From: CAYXVF01 sp964468125 | GTDB lineage: Bacteria > Myxococcota > XYA12-FULL-58-9 > CAYXVF01 | Direction of reading: 5' to 3' | Assembly: GCA_964468125.1 (NCBI GenBank) | Contig: CAYXVF010000108.1 | Span: 1 to 20,137 of the forward strand | Length of the DNA: 20,137 nt | In this document: one piece after another, positions 1-6,778 of the stretch | How the letters are laid out: each line of letters begins with the position of its first letter | How positions within the stretch are numbered: the first letter of the stretch is position 1 | Translations under genes and position numbers: made by a program | Notes under the pieces: generated by a model | What the model saw: only the letters and a program-made list of their open reading frames with translations | What the model was told of the DNA's origin: nothing | Databases searched by the model: none

Positions 1-2
1 CG

Positions 3-350
3 AGAGCCAGAGGTCACAGGGCTAGCCGCCCGCGTCCAAATCCTGTACCGCGCGCTACATCGTTCACACCCACCTGCGCTCCCTTGCGGGGCTCAGCATT
101 CGTCTCCAACGTGCCACCGCAGACCCGAAAGCAGGTGTCGTTCATGGCCTGGGCCTTCGGCGGCCCGGAAGAATATCGGGGGCGCGATTTGCGCACCGCG
201 CATCGACACCTCGGACTCGACGACCGCCATTTCGACGCGATCGCCGGTCATCTACGGGCGACGCTCCGCGAGCTCGGCATTGCCCCTGAGCTCATCGAGG
301 AATCGATCTCCATCGTTGCCGGAACGCGCGACGACGTGCTGGACCGGTGA
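3..350 (+). CDS. Group 1 truncated hemoglobin, N-terminal part missing or unrecognisable
   Basis: This is a heme protein of the trHb group 1 family, usually linked to O2 or NO chemistry. From about base 96 the frame reads AFVSNV..., then KQVSFMAWAFGGPEEYRGRD, then TAH and a DRHFDAIAGHL segment. These match helices C/E to H of trHbN-type globins. The His in TAH corresponds to the proximal heme ligand F8. The usual N-terminal 30-35 residues (helices A and B, with the Tyr B10 region) cannot be found in any frame of bases 1-95. The frame stays open to the window edge. The only in-frame starts are a TTG at 84 and an ATG at 144, and both give a protein too short for a full fold. It may be a 5'-disrupted gene or lie next to an assembly junction. 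The stop overlaps the next gene's GTG start. Family assignment is firm; intactness is doubtful. Confidence 0.72.
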   Translation, partial: RARGHRASRPRPNPVPRATSFTPTCAPLRGSAFVSNVPPQTRKQVSFMAWAFGGPEEYRGRDLRTAHRHLGLDDRHFDAIAGHLRATLRELGIAPELIEESISIVAGTRDDVLDR

Positions 351-565
351 ACGTGGCGCTCACACCCGGGCCCAACGGCGCCCCCTTTGACCGGGTCGTC
401 GTGCCGAATCGTGGCACCTTCGACGTGCAGAGCTTTCTCGATCTTCCCCTCACGGAACGGGTGTCGCTGATCCTCGCCCGCTCCCTGAGCTTCTATCGCG
501 GACAGCGTGAGATTCCGCGCGCCGACGCGCTGCGTTGGCTGCGAGAGCTGCGCAATCGCAACTGA
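347..565 (+). CDS. Small uncharacterised protein coupled to the globin gene
   Basis: A 72-aa protein begins at a GTG whose last two bases form part of the globin stop codon (GTGA overlap), which suggests translational coupling. I do not recognise a named family. The N-terminal third is Pro/Gly-rich. From residue 27 it reads VQSFLDLPLTERVSLILARS, followed by a likely amphipathic helix, and it ends with a basic helix (ALRWLRELRNRN). There are no cysteines, no signal peptide and no membrane span, so it is probably cytosolic. The gene position suggests a function tied to the globin, for example an accessory or regulatory partner, but this rests on context alone. The start is chosen because no ATG exists in frame and the GTG overlap is typical of this genome (compare bshC/bshA). 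Confidence 0.6.
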   Translation: MNVALTPGPNGAPFDRVVVPNRGTFDVQSFLDLPLTERVSLILARSLSFYRGQREIPRADALRWLRELRNRN

Positions 566-595
566 GTTGCAATAGGCCGCGGAGCGGAATGGTTG

Positions 596-608
596 CCACC
601 GCCGGTGG
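596..608. promoter_or_regulatory. Short GC-rich dyad beside the putative -35 element
   Basis: CCACCG and CGGTGG flank a single C, forming a 13-bp near-palindrome three bases upstream of a TTGACA. It could be half of an operator or the foot of a weak hairpin after the 72-aa gene. No T-run follows, so an intrinsic terminator is unlikely. Nothing else clear is seen in the 566-691 gap. Confidence 0.25.
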
Positions 609-610
609 GT

Positions 611-639
611 TTGACACCGCCTGAAAGCTGCCTTACCTC
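611..639 (+). promoter_or_regulatory. Candidate sigma-70-type promoter of the bacillithiol operon
   Basis: A perfect TTGACA lies at 611-616, with TTACCT at 633-638 after a 16-bp spacer. The -10 match is weak (T, A and final T conserved). It sits in the only sizeable gap before the DUF2911 gene, about 50 bases upstream of its ATG, where the operon promoter would be expected. The call is by pattern and position only. Confidence 0.4.
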
Positions 640-691
640 GCCCTCGTCCGCGGTATTTTGCAGCCTTACTCGATTTCGGGAGTTTCGATAC

Positions 692-1513
692 ATGATTCGC
701 ACGTCCGTGGTCCTTTCTGTTCTTCTCACTCCTGTTGCGCTTGCCGCTCAGGAGTTGCCCCAGCCCTCGCCCCACGCGCGCGTGGAGCAGACCGTCGGTG
801 TCACCGACATCTCCGTCGACTACTCGAGCCCCGCCGTGCGGGGGCGCGTCCTCCTCGGCAAGCTCCTGCCCCTGGGTGAGTACTGGCGCGCAGGCGCCAA
901 TGCGGCCACGACCGTGACCTTCGAGAACGACGTGAAGGCCCTGGGCGAGAGCATCCCCGCGGGCACCTACCGTTTCGGCACGATCCCCACCAAAGGCGGT
1001 TGGTATGGCGTGCTCAGCAAAGAGGGGGGCAGCCCCGTCGAGCTCGACGAAAAGGCCGTCGTCGCCAAGGCGAAGGTCAAATCACAGGTGATCCGCTCCC
1101 GTGAGCGACTCGCCTACCTGTTCGAGAACACCACCGATACGGGAACCGACCTCGTGCTCGAATGGTCGACTTTCAAGGTGATCGTCCCGGTGGAAGTCGA
1201 TACCGACACGATCGTCGCGAAGAACGTCGACGGCGCTGTCCGCGATTCCTGGCGCACGCTGATGCGCACGGGCCGTTACCTGAAGGACCAGGGCAAAAAC
1301 GAAGAAGCCCTGAAGCACCTCGACATGTCCCTCGCCGTGAAAGAGACCTGGTGGGCGACCTGGTACAAGGCGGAGACCCTCGCAGCCATGGGCAAGAAAG
1401 AAGACGCGACCGCCCTCGCGAGGAGCGCCCAAGAGCTCGGCAAGAGCGACTCGACCTTCGAGCGCTTCTACGCGAAAGATGTAGAAGCCGCGCTCGCGAC
1501 TTGGGCGAAGTAG
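692..1513 (+). CDS. DUF2911 secreted protein with C-terminal TPR-like region
   Basis: The 273-aa protein starts at the ATG at 692, preceded by GGGAG nine bases upstream. The frame is open further upstream but lacks signal-peptide sense there. Residues 1-19 form a signal peptide (hydrophobic run ending ALA/AQ), so the product should be exported. Residues 20-170 match the DUF2911 family, with the typical SSPAVRGR segment, then GEYWRAGANAATTVTFENDV and PAGTYRFGTIP. The family is of unknown function and is common in Bacteroidota, Gemmatimonadota and Acidobacteriota. Residues 190-270 form helical hairpins resembling TPR units (AAGxxxDA-like spacing around YLKDQGKNEEALKHLDMSL). It is the first gene of the bsh operon, with only six bases before bshC. 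No catalytic residues are evident. The role in the operon is unknown. Confidence 0.85.
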   Translation: MIRTSVVLSVLLTPVALAAQELPQPSPHARVEQTVGVTDISVDYSSPAVRGRVLLGKLLPLGEYWRAGANAATTVTFENDVKALGESIPAGTYRFGTIPTKGGWYGVLSKEGGSPVELDEKAVVAKAKVKSQVIRSRERLAYLFENTTDTGTDLVLEWSTFKVIVPVEVDTDTIVAKNVDGAVRDSWRTLMRTGRYLKDQGKNEEALKHLDMSLAVKETWWATWYKAETLAAMGKKEDATALARSAQELGKSDSTFERFYAKDVEAALATWAK

Positions 1514-1519
1514 GACCGG

Positions 1520-3136
1520 ATGCTGCAGGGGTTCGCCGCCGCATACTACGAGTGCGATCCCCGGAGCGCGGGATTCCTGCCACCGCGATATCAATCCGCC
1601 AATGAATGGCCTAAGATTGTCGAAGAGGCGGGAGGACGGTCTGTCTCCCCTGTCTTGCTCGACGAGCTCAGGGTCCAGAACGCGGCGCTCGGTGAGTCGG
1701 CCGCACGCCATCGACAGCTCGATCGCCTCGCGTTGGAGGGGGCGACCGTAGTCGTCACGGGACAGCAGCTCGGACTCTTCCTCGGGCCACTCTACACCCT
1801 CTACAAAGCACTGACTGCGGTGGAGTGGGCGAAGCGTCTAGAAGCGCAGACCCATCGGCCGGTGGTGCCCGTCTTCTGGCTGCAAACGGAGGATCACGAC
1901 TTCGACGAGGTCGCGGTCTACCGCTCCGTGGACAGCAACGGTGATTCCTTCGAGGCACGTCTGCCGGCGGATTCTTCTCGGCGCTCGATCGCACATCGTC
2001 GTTTGGACGAAGCGATTCTTCCGGCTTTGGACCGCCTCGAGCACTCTTTGCTCTGGCTGCCCGAGGGAGAGCGTGAGGTCGAGCGCTACCGTACCCACTA
2101 TCGACCCGGCGCGTCGTGGGTCGAGGCGTTCACTCAAGTGGTCGCCGAGTATCTCGCGGAGGAAGGCCTCCTGTTCTTGAACCCACGCTGTCAGACCGTG
2201 GCGGAGCTCGCCGCCCCGATCCACGAGCGGGCGGTTCGGGAAAGCACGGAGATCGGCCAGGACCTCACCCGGCGCGCTGAAGCTCTCGAAGCAGAGGGCT
2301 TTCGGGTTCAAGTTACCGTCCGTCCGGAGTGCAGCCTGAGCTTTTTTCACGCGGACGAGGTCGAGGGAGAGCGCTTTCGCCTGAAGCCCGGTGCGAACGG
2401 CTACGCCCTTGCAGGGAAGGGCGGTGAGGTGAGCAGGGCTGAGATCCGTCGCGCTCTCGAGCACGAACCGATGCGCTTTAGCTCCTCCGCGCTGCTGCGC
2501 CCAGTGCTCCAAGACACACTCCTTCCAACCGTGGCCTACGTCGGCGGGCCTGGAGAGATTTCCTATTTCTCGGAGTTGCAGCCGCTTTACGAGCGCTTTG
2601 AGGTCGCGATGCCACTGGTAGTCCCTCGGAGGCACTTCACTGTCGTGGAGCCGGCGGTGCGGCGCGCACTCGACAAGCTCAGGCTCGATCCCGAAGAGCT
2701 GAGCCCCGAGGCTCTGGATGCGGTGGCCCGGAGCCGCATGCGCGTAGACCCGGAGGCGCTTCGGGAACGACTCGTTGGCGCGTTGGAAGACGAGCTCGGT
2801 GCGGCGGAGGCTGAGCTCCTGGCGATCGATACGAATCTCTCGCGGTCCTTGCAGCTGACCTGCAAGACCATCGGCTTTGCGCTCGGCAAGCTGGCGAGTC
2901 GCGTCGAGGACGCGCAAGCCCGGAGCGATGAGACGCTGAATCAGCGGCTCGACACCCTGCGAAGACACCTGTTTCCGACTGGCGCGCCACAGGAGCGGGT
3001 TCACGGGTGCGCTCGCTACTTTGCGCGCTTCGGGGTCGAGGGATTCAAGAACGCCCTGACTTCCGCGCCCGAGTCCGCGCCCGGACGGCCGACAGTGGTG
3101 GAGCCCGCCCCCATCCCGACAGGAGGCGCGCTGTGA
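1520..3136 (+). CDS. bshC: Bacillithiol biosynthesis cysteine-adding enzyme BshC
   Basis: BshC is the putative cysteine ligase that joins cysteine to glucosaminyl-malate, the last step of bacillithiol synthesis in the cytosol. The 538-aa length is normal for the family. Clear hallmarks are VVVTGQQLGLFLGPLYTLYK (residues 77-96), PVFWLQTEDHDFDEV (117-131) and GGPGEISY (342-349). This last motif is followed by SELQPLYERF and a PLVVPRR segment. The C-terminal third contains the long helical coiled-coil region typical of BshC (Glu/Ala/Leu-rich around residues 390-470). The start is the ATG six bases after the DUF2911 stop. The 3' end overlaps the bshA GTG start by four bases (GTGA), implying coupled translation. 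Identification is strong from motifs and from the adjacent bshA. Confidence 0.95.
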   Translation: MLQGFAAAYYECDPRSAGFLPPRYQSANEWPKIVEEAGGRSVSPVLLDELRVQNAALGESAARHRQLDRLALEGATVVVTGQQLGLFLGPLYTLYKALTAVEWAKRLEAQTHRPVVPVFWLQTEDHDFDEVAVYRSVDSNGDSFEARLPADSSRRSIAHRRLDEAILPALDRLEHSLLWLPEGEREVERYRTHYRPGASWVEAFTQVVAEYLAEEGLLFLNPRCQTVAELAAPIHERAVRESTEIGQDLTRRAEALEAEGFRVQVTVRPECSLSFFHADEVEGERFRLKPGANGYALAGKGGEVSRAEIRRALEHEPMRFSSSALLRPVLQDTLLPTVAYVGGPGEISYFSELQPLYERFEVAMPLVVPRRHFTVVEPAVRRALDKLRLDPEELSPEALDAVARSRMRVDPEALRERLVGALEDELGAAEAELLAIDTNLSRSLQLTCKTIGFALGKLASRVEDAQARSDETLNQRLDTLRRHLFPTGAPQERVHGCARYFARFGVEGFKNALTSAPESAPGRPTVVEPAPIPTGGAL

Positions 3137-4233
3137 AGCCCTTGAACATCGCGGTCGCGGCCTTTTCGACCCACGGCGGCAGCGGGATCGTCGGCTTTGA
3201 ATCCGCCAGACTGCTTGCCCGGCGCGGGCACTCGGTGTCATTCGTTTCACCGCGTCCCCCCTTGCGTGCAGCGAGCGCAGGCAACCTGAATCTGTGCACC
3301 GTGCACCGCATCAAGCACCCCCTCTTCAGTCCTGGCGCCTACGCTTGGTCGCTCGCCACGACGCTGCTCGATCTGCACCAGAAACGACCCATCGACTTGA
3401 TCCACGTGCACTACGCCGTACCGCACGCGGTCTCCGCGGCGCTCGTGCGACAGACGCTCGGTGGCGGCGGGCCGGCGCTCGTCACCACACTTCACGGGAC
3501 CGACGTGACCCAACACACGGTGGCCGAGGAGCATCGCATGCTCACCCGGTGGGCACTCGAGCAAAACGATGCGCTCGTGGTCCCTTCCCTGGCACTGCAA
3601 CGGGCTGCGACCGATCGCTTTGGGTTCGAGGCGGAGCGTTTCGAGGTGATCCACAATTTCGTGGATCTCGATGCTTTTCATCCGGGAGATCCCCCGGAGA
3701 CACCGCGGCTGATCCACGTCTCAAACCTGCGCCCAGTGAAGCGGGGCCTCGACGTCATAGCCATTTTTGAGCGTGCGCGCGCCTCTCTCCCGCAGCTACG
3801 GTTGACGATCGTCGGTGACGGTCCCGATCGCGAGGCGATGGAATCGCGCGTTCGGAGCAGCGGACTCACCGGTGCGATTGATTTTGCCGGCGTCGATGTC
3901 GACGTGGCCAAGCGGCTCGCCTCCGCCAGTGTCTTCGTCCTGCCGAGTGAAACGGAAAGCTTTGGGCTCGCTGCCCTCGAAGCGATGGCTTGCGCCTTAC
4001 CCGTTGTCGGATCCCACGCGGGAGGGCTTCCCGAGGTGGTAAAGCACGGCGAGGGGGGCTTTCTACACACGGTGGGTGACGTAGATGCGATGGCTGCGTC
4101 GGTGATTAGCTTGCTGACGGACACGAGTCTGATGGCCCAGCAGCGTGCTGCCGCACGAGCACGAGCCACGCAGATTGGCGACCCTAACCCGATACTCGAC
4201 CAGTACGAGTCGCTCTACCGTTCGATCGTCTAG
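3133..4233 (+). CDS. bshA: N-acetyl-alpha-D-glucosaminyl L-malate synthase BshA
   Basis: BshA is a GT4 retaining glycosyltransferase that transfers GlcNAc from UDP-GlcNAc to L-malate, the first step of bacillithiol synthesis. The 366-aa protein (family about 375) has the glycine-rich donor-side loop HGGSG (14-18), HVHYAVPHA (91-99), a TTLHGTDVT segment (118-126), NLRPVKR (198-204) and the GT4 EX7E motif (E275 to E283 in SETESFGLAALEAMA). The start is GTG 3133, preceded by AGGAGG with a six-base spacer and overlapping the bshC stop. It gives MKPLNIAVAAFSTHGG, the correct BshA N-terminus. The same frame extends upstream to 3007, but that part is inside bshC and unlike the family. The stop is nine bases before the PIG-L gene. 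Confidence 0.94.
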   Translation: MKPLNIAVAAFSTHGGSGIVGFESARLLARRGHSVSFVSPRPPLRAASAGNLNLCTVHRIKHPLFSPGAYAWSLATTLLDLHQKRPIDLIHVHYAVPHAVSAALVRQTLGGGGPALVTTLHGTDVTQHTVAEEHRMLTRWALEQNDALVVPSLALQRAATDRFGFEAERFEVIHNFVDLDAFHPGDPPETPRLIHVSNLRPVKRGLDVIAIFERARASLPQLRLTIVGDGPDREAMESRVRSSGLTGAIDFAGVDVDVAKRLASASVFVLPSETESFGLAALEAMACALPVVGSHAGGLPEVVKHGEGGFLHTVGDVDAMAASVISLLTDTSLMAQQRAAARARATQIGDPNPILDQYESLYRSIV

Positions 4234-4242
4234 AGTAAAGTC

Positions 4243-6636
4243 ATGCCACTGATTGTCTGGAGTTTGTTGATGACCCCAACGCCTGGTTTCGGAGCGGGCC
4301 ATTCGGGGGTGCTCGAGCTGGAAATAGAGCGGCTGTTGAACACGGGGCGTGTTCTCTACGTGGCCGCGCACCCCGATGATGAAAACACTCGGTTCATCAG
4401 CTATCACGCCTCAGCCGGGCGTTATCGCGTAGCCTATCTATCCATCACGCGTGGGGACGGCGGGCAAAACCGCATCGGAACCGAGATCGGCGATCACCTC
4501 GGTGTGATTCGGTCGATGGAGCTCGGACGCGCGCGGAGCATTGACGGCGGGGAACAATTCTTCACCCGCGCCACTGACTTCGGTTACTCGAAATCCTCTC
4601 GAGAGAGCCTCGAGATTTGGGGGCACGACGAGGTTTTGAGCGATGTCGTATGGGTCGTGCGAAAATTCCGGCCGCACGTGATCGTGACCCGGTTCCCGGA
4701 GGAGGGGGGAACGCATGGGCACCACCTGGCCTCGGCTATTCTCGCCCGTGAAGCCTTCGAGGCTGCGGCTGATGGCACGCGCTTCACGGAACAGCTCGAC
4801 GAGGTAAAACCCTGGAAGCCGGTTCGCATCCTCTACAATCAGCCGAGTTGGTGGCGTCAGCCAGACGCAGAATCTCATGTGATCCACGACGTGGGCGATT
4901 TCATTCCACAGCTCGGAATGAGTATTCCCGAGGTCGCAGCGGTCTCTCGGACGAGCCACAAGAGTCAGGGCTTTGGGAGCATCGCTCGCTACGACCGTAC
5001 CACGGAGTACTACGTCACTGTCGCTGGAACGAAGCCGGACGGATCGCTCTTCTCCGGGATCGATACGACCTGGCGTTCGGTGAAGGGGGGCGAGGGAGTC
5101 CGCAAGGGTCTGGAGCGCGCGCTCGAGCGCTTCGATGCGGCGGCGCCGGAAAGAGCGCTCCCTGGTCTCTGGGAGGCCTTTCGTGCGCTCGATCGCGTCG
5201 AAGACCGTTCGCTTCGAGACACGACGCGGGAGCGTTTGAGCTCGGTCATCGCCGGTTGCGCGGGGCTGCGCGTAACCCTTCGAAGCGGGTCGGCGACGGT
5301 TGTAGCCGGTGAGACACTCGATTTCGTGGCCGATATTGCGGTCCAGCGAGCGAAACACGAGCTCGCCGGTGCGCGGCTTCTCTTGGACGGGCGCGTCATC
5401 GCCGAGCGCCTGGCCCTAAGAGCAAACCAGCCGACCGAGCTCAGTGTCGCCATACCCGCGAATGCTTCGCCGTCGCCCATCGACTGGTTGAAGCACGAAC
5501 GACTCCCGGCGGAGTGGTCCGGGCTGGGTGCTGCGCCGTTCACGTTGGAGCTCACGTTGAAGATTGAGGGCGGCGATCTCCTGACCGTTCGCCGTCCCGT
5601 GGTGTATCCGGATGTCGACCCAGTGCTCGGGGAGCGCGCTCAGCTCGTTCGCGTCGAGCCGGCGATCACCGTAACGCCGTCTCAACCGGTACTGACGTTG
5701 CTTCCCGGGCTCTCCAAGGTTGTCACCTTCCGCCTTCGAGGAAACCGCAAGGCAGCCACGGGGACCTTCTCTCTATCGGTCCCCGACGGCGTCCGCGCGG
5801 AGCCTCGAGAGCACCCGCTGAGCTTCGGACGGGCGGGTGAAGAACAGCTGCTCGGCTTCGAGCTGACGTCCGATGGGGCGAAGAGCGGAGCGGTGGTGCC
5901 GCAGGTCGACGGGGCCGATGCCTGGTCGCGGACGGTGATCGACTACCCCCACTTGGCACCAACGGTCGTGCTCGAACCCGCGGTCATGCGGGCCGTTTCG
6001 ATCGACCTCGATACTTCGGGAATCGCGGGACCGATCGCTTACGTGCAGGGCACCGGTGACCGGGTCGCTGAGCTGTTGGGGGCCGTGGGTCTCGATGTGG
6101 AGCTCGTGGAGCCGTCGGATTTGGTCCCCGAGAAGCTCGAGCGCTTTCATGCGGTGATGATCGGGGTCCGCGCGTTCAACGTGCGACCCGAGCTCTTCCC
6201 GCGGGTTGATGCGCTCCTCGCCTTTGTGGAACGGGGAGGAACACTCATCGTCCAGTACAACACCAATAACTGGATCGACTCCCTCGCCCGCCCCATTGGC
6301 CCATACCCATTCGAGATCAGCCGAAAGCGGGTGACCGACCAGACCGCCGCGGTCACGGTGAAGAGCGATATCTTGAACGGGCCCAATCGGCTCAGCCAGT
6401 CCGACTTTGATGGATGGGTTCAGGAGCGCGGGCTCTACTTCGCGTCGTCCTGGGACGAGCGCTACGTGACGCCCTTTGAGATGAACGATGCGGGCGAGGA
6501 GCCACTCGCCGGGTCGACCCTCGTCGCGCGGCACGGAAAAGGCCGCTTCATCTACACCGGGCTGTCCTTCTTCCGGCAGCTTCCTGCTGGCGTGCCTGGA
6601 GCCTACCGCCTGCTCGTGAACATACTGAGCCGCTGA
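4243..6636 (+). CDS. Multidomain PIG-L family deacetylase, candidate BshB
   Basis: PIG-L/LmbE proteins are zinc-dependent N-deacetylases. In bacillithiol synthesis BshB removes acetate from GlcNAc-malate. The 797-aa protein is over three times the length of a standard BshB1 (about 235 aa). Residues 36-260 hold the catalytic domain with AHPDDE (42-47) and THGHH (157-161), which supply the zinc and catalytic residues. Residues about 300-560 look like beta-sandwich domains. Residues about 590-797 resemble a class I glutamine-amidotransferase-like fold (VMIGVRAFN, then FVERGGTLIVQYNTNNW). Residues 1-19 are hydrophobic and end GFGAG, a possible but atypical signal peptide with no basic residue. 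It lies nine bases after bshA with no strong SD. It is either the BshB of this operon or an exported hydrolase of the downstream transport module. The family call is secure; the substrate is inferred. Confidence 0.88.
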   Translation: MPLIVWSLLMTPTPGFGAGHSGVLELEIERLLNTGRVLYVAAHPDDENTRFISYHASAGRYRVAYLSITRGDGGQNRIGTEIGDHLGVIRSMELGRARSIDGGEQFFTRATDFGYSKSSRESLEIWGHDEVLSDVVWVVRKFRPHVIVTRFPEEGGTHGHHLASAILAREAFEAAADGTRFTEQLDEVKPWKPVRILYNQPSWWRQPDAESHVIHDVGDFIPQLGMSIPEVAAVSRTSHKSQGFGSIARYDRTTEYYVTVAGTKPDGSLFSGIDTTWRSVKGGEGVRKGLERALERFDAAAPERALPGLWEAFRALDRVEDRSLRDTTRERLSSVIAGCAGLRVTLRSGSATVVAGETLDFVADIAVQRAKHELAGARLLLDGRVIAERLALRANQPTELSVAIPANASPSPIDWLKHERLPAEWSGLGAAPFTLELTLKIEGGDLLTVRRPVVYPDVDPVLGERAQLVRVEPAITVTPSQPVLTLLPGLSKVVTFRLRGNRKAATGTFSLSVPDGVRAEPREHPLSFGRAGEEQLLGFELTSDGAKSGAVVPQVDGADAWSRTVIDYPHLAPTVVLEPAVMRAVSIDLDTSGIAGPIAYVQGTGDRVAELLGAVGLDVELVEPSDLVPEKLERFHAVMIGVRAFNVRPELFPRVDALLAFVERGGTLIVQYNTNNWIDSLARPIGPYPFEISRKRVTDQTAAVTVKSDILNGPNRLSQSDFDGWVQERGLYFASSWDERYVTPFEMNDAGEEPLAGSTLVARHGKGRFIYTGLSFFRQLPAGVPGAYRLLVNILSR

Positions 6637-6637
6637 A

Positions 6638-6778
6638 ATGGACGACGAAAAACAAGTCGAAGAGGGGCCCGGACTTCCCGGCCCTCTGCGTAGCTGGCCC
6701 GCGGTCTACGCTGCGGTGCTGCTGCACCTGGCGGCGTGGATTCTCCTTTTCATTTGGATCACCGGGGTCTACGGATGA
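6638..6778 (+). CDS. 46-aa single-span membrane protein, possible symporter partner
   Basis: A short gene fits exactly between its neighbours: its ATG is one base after the PIG-L stop, and its TGA overlaps the symporter ATG (ATGA). The predicted peptide has an acidic N-terminus (MDDEKQVEEG), a Pro/Gly linker, then WPAVYAAVLLHLAAWILLFI, followed by WITGVYG. That gives one membrane helix with a likely cytosolic acidic tail. Small membrane subunits encoded directly before sodium:solute symporters are known (YhdT before PanF; DUF4212 with its SSS partner). Those are longer and usually have two spans, so this is not a clear member of either. The tight packing and coding-like composition argue that it is real. 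Its function as an accessory subunit is inferred. Confidence 0.7.
   Translation: MDDEKQVEEGPGLPGPLRSWPAVYAAVLLHLAAWILLFIWITGVYG

Noticed and set aside
7..60. tRNA-like 3' half: AGGTC, then ACAGG and CCAAAT-CCTGT
   Set aside because: The would-be T-arm has a 21-base loop instead of 7, no acceptor stem or upstream arms can be drawn, and the sequence is cut by the window edge.
3007..3132. Upstream extension of bshA from 3007
   Set aside because: It lies in bshC in another frame. GTG 3133 has a strong AGGAGG and gives the normal BshA N-terminus.
1838..3250. Long 470-aa open frame on the minus strand opposite bshC
   Set aside because: It is an antisense shadow of a GC-rich gene: Arg/Leu-rich, no recognisable domain, and overlapping a firm gene throughout.
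4236..4241. TAAAGT as a promoter for the PIG-L gene
   Set aside because: It ends one base before the ATG, too close for a -10 element, and the gene lies inside the operon.
6736..6774. Longer start of the symporter at 6736
   Set aside because: The added residues are hydrophilic and overlap the 46-aa gene. ATG 6775 fits the family and the ATGA overlap.
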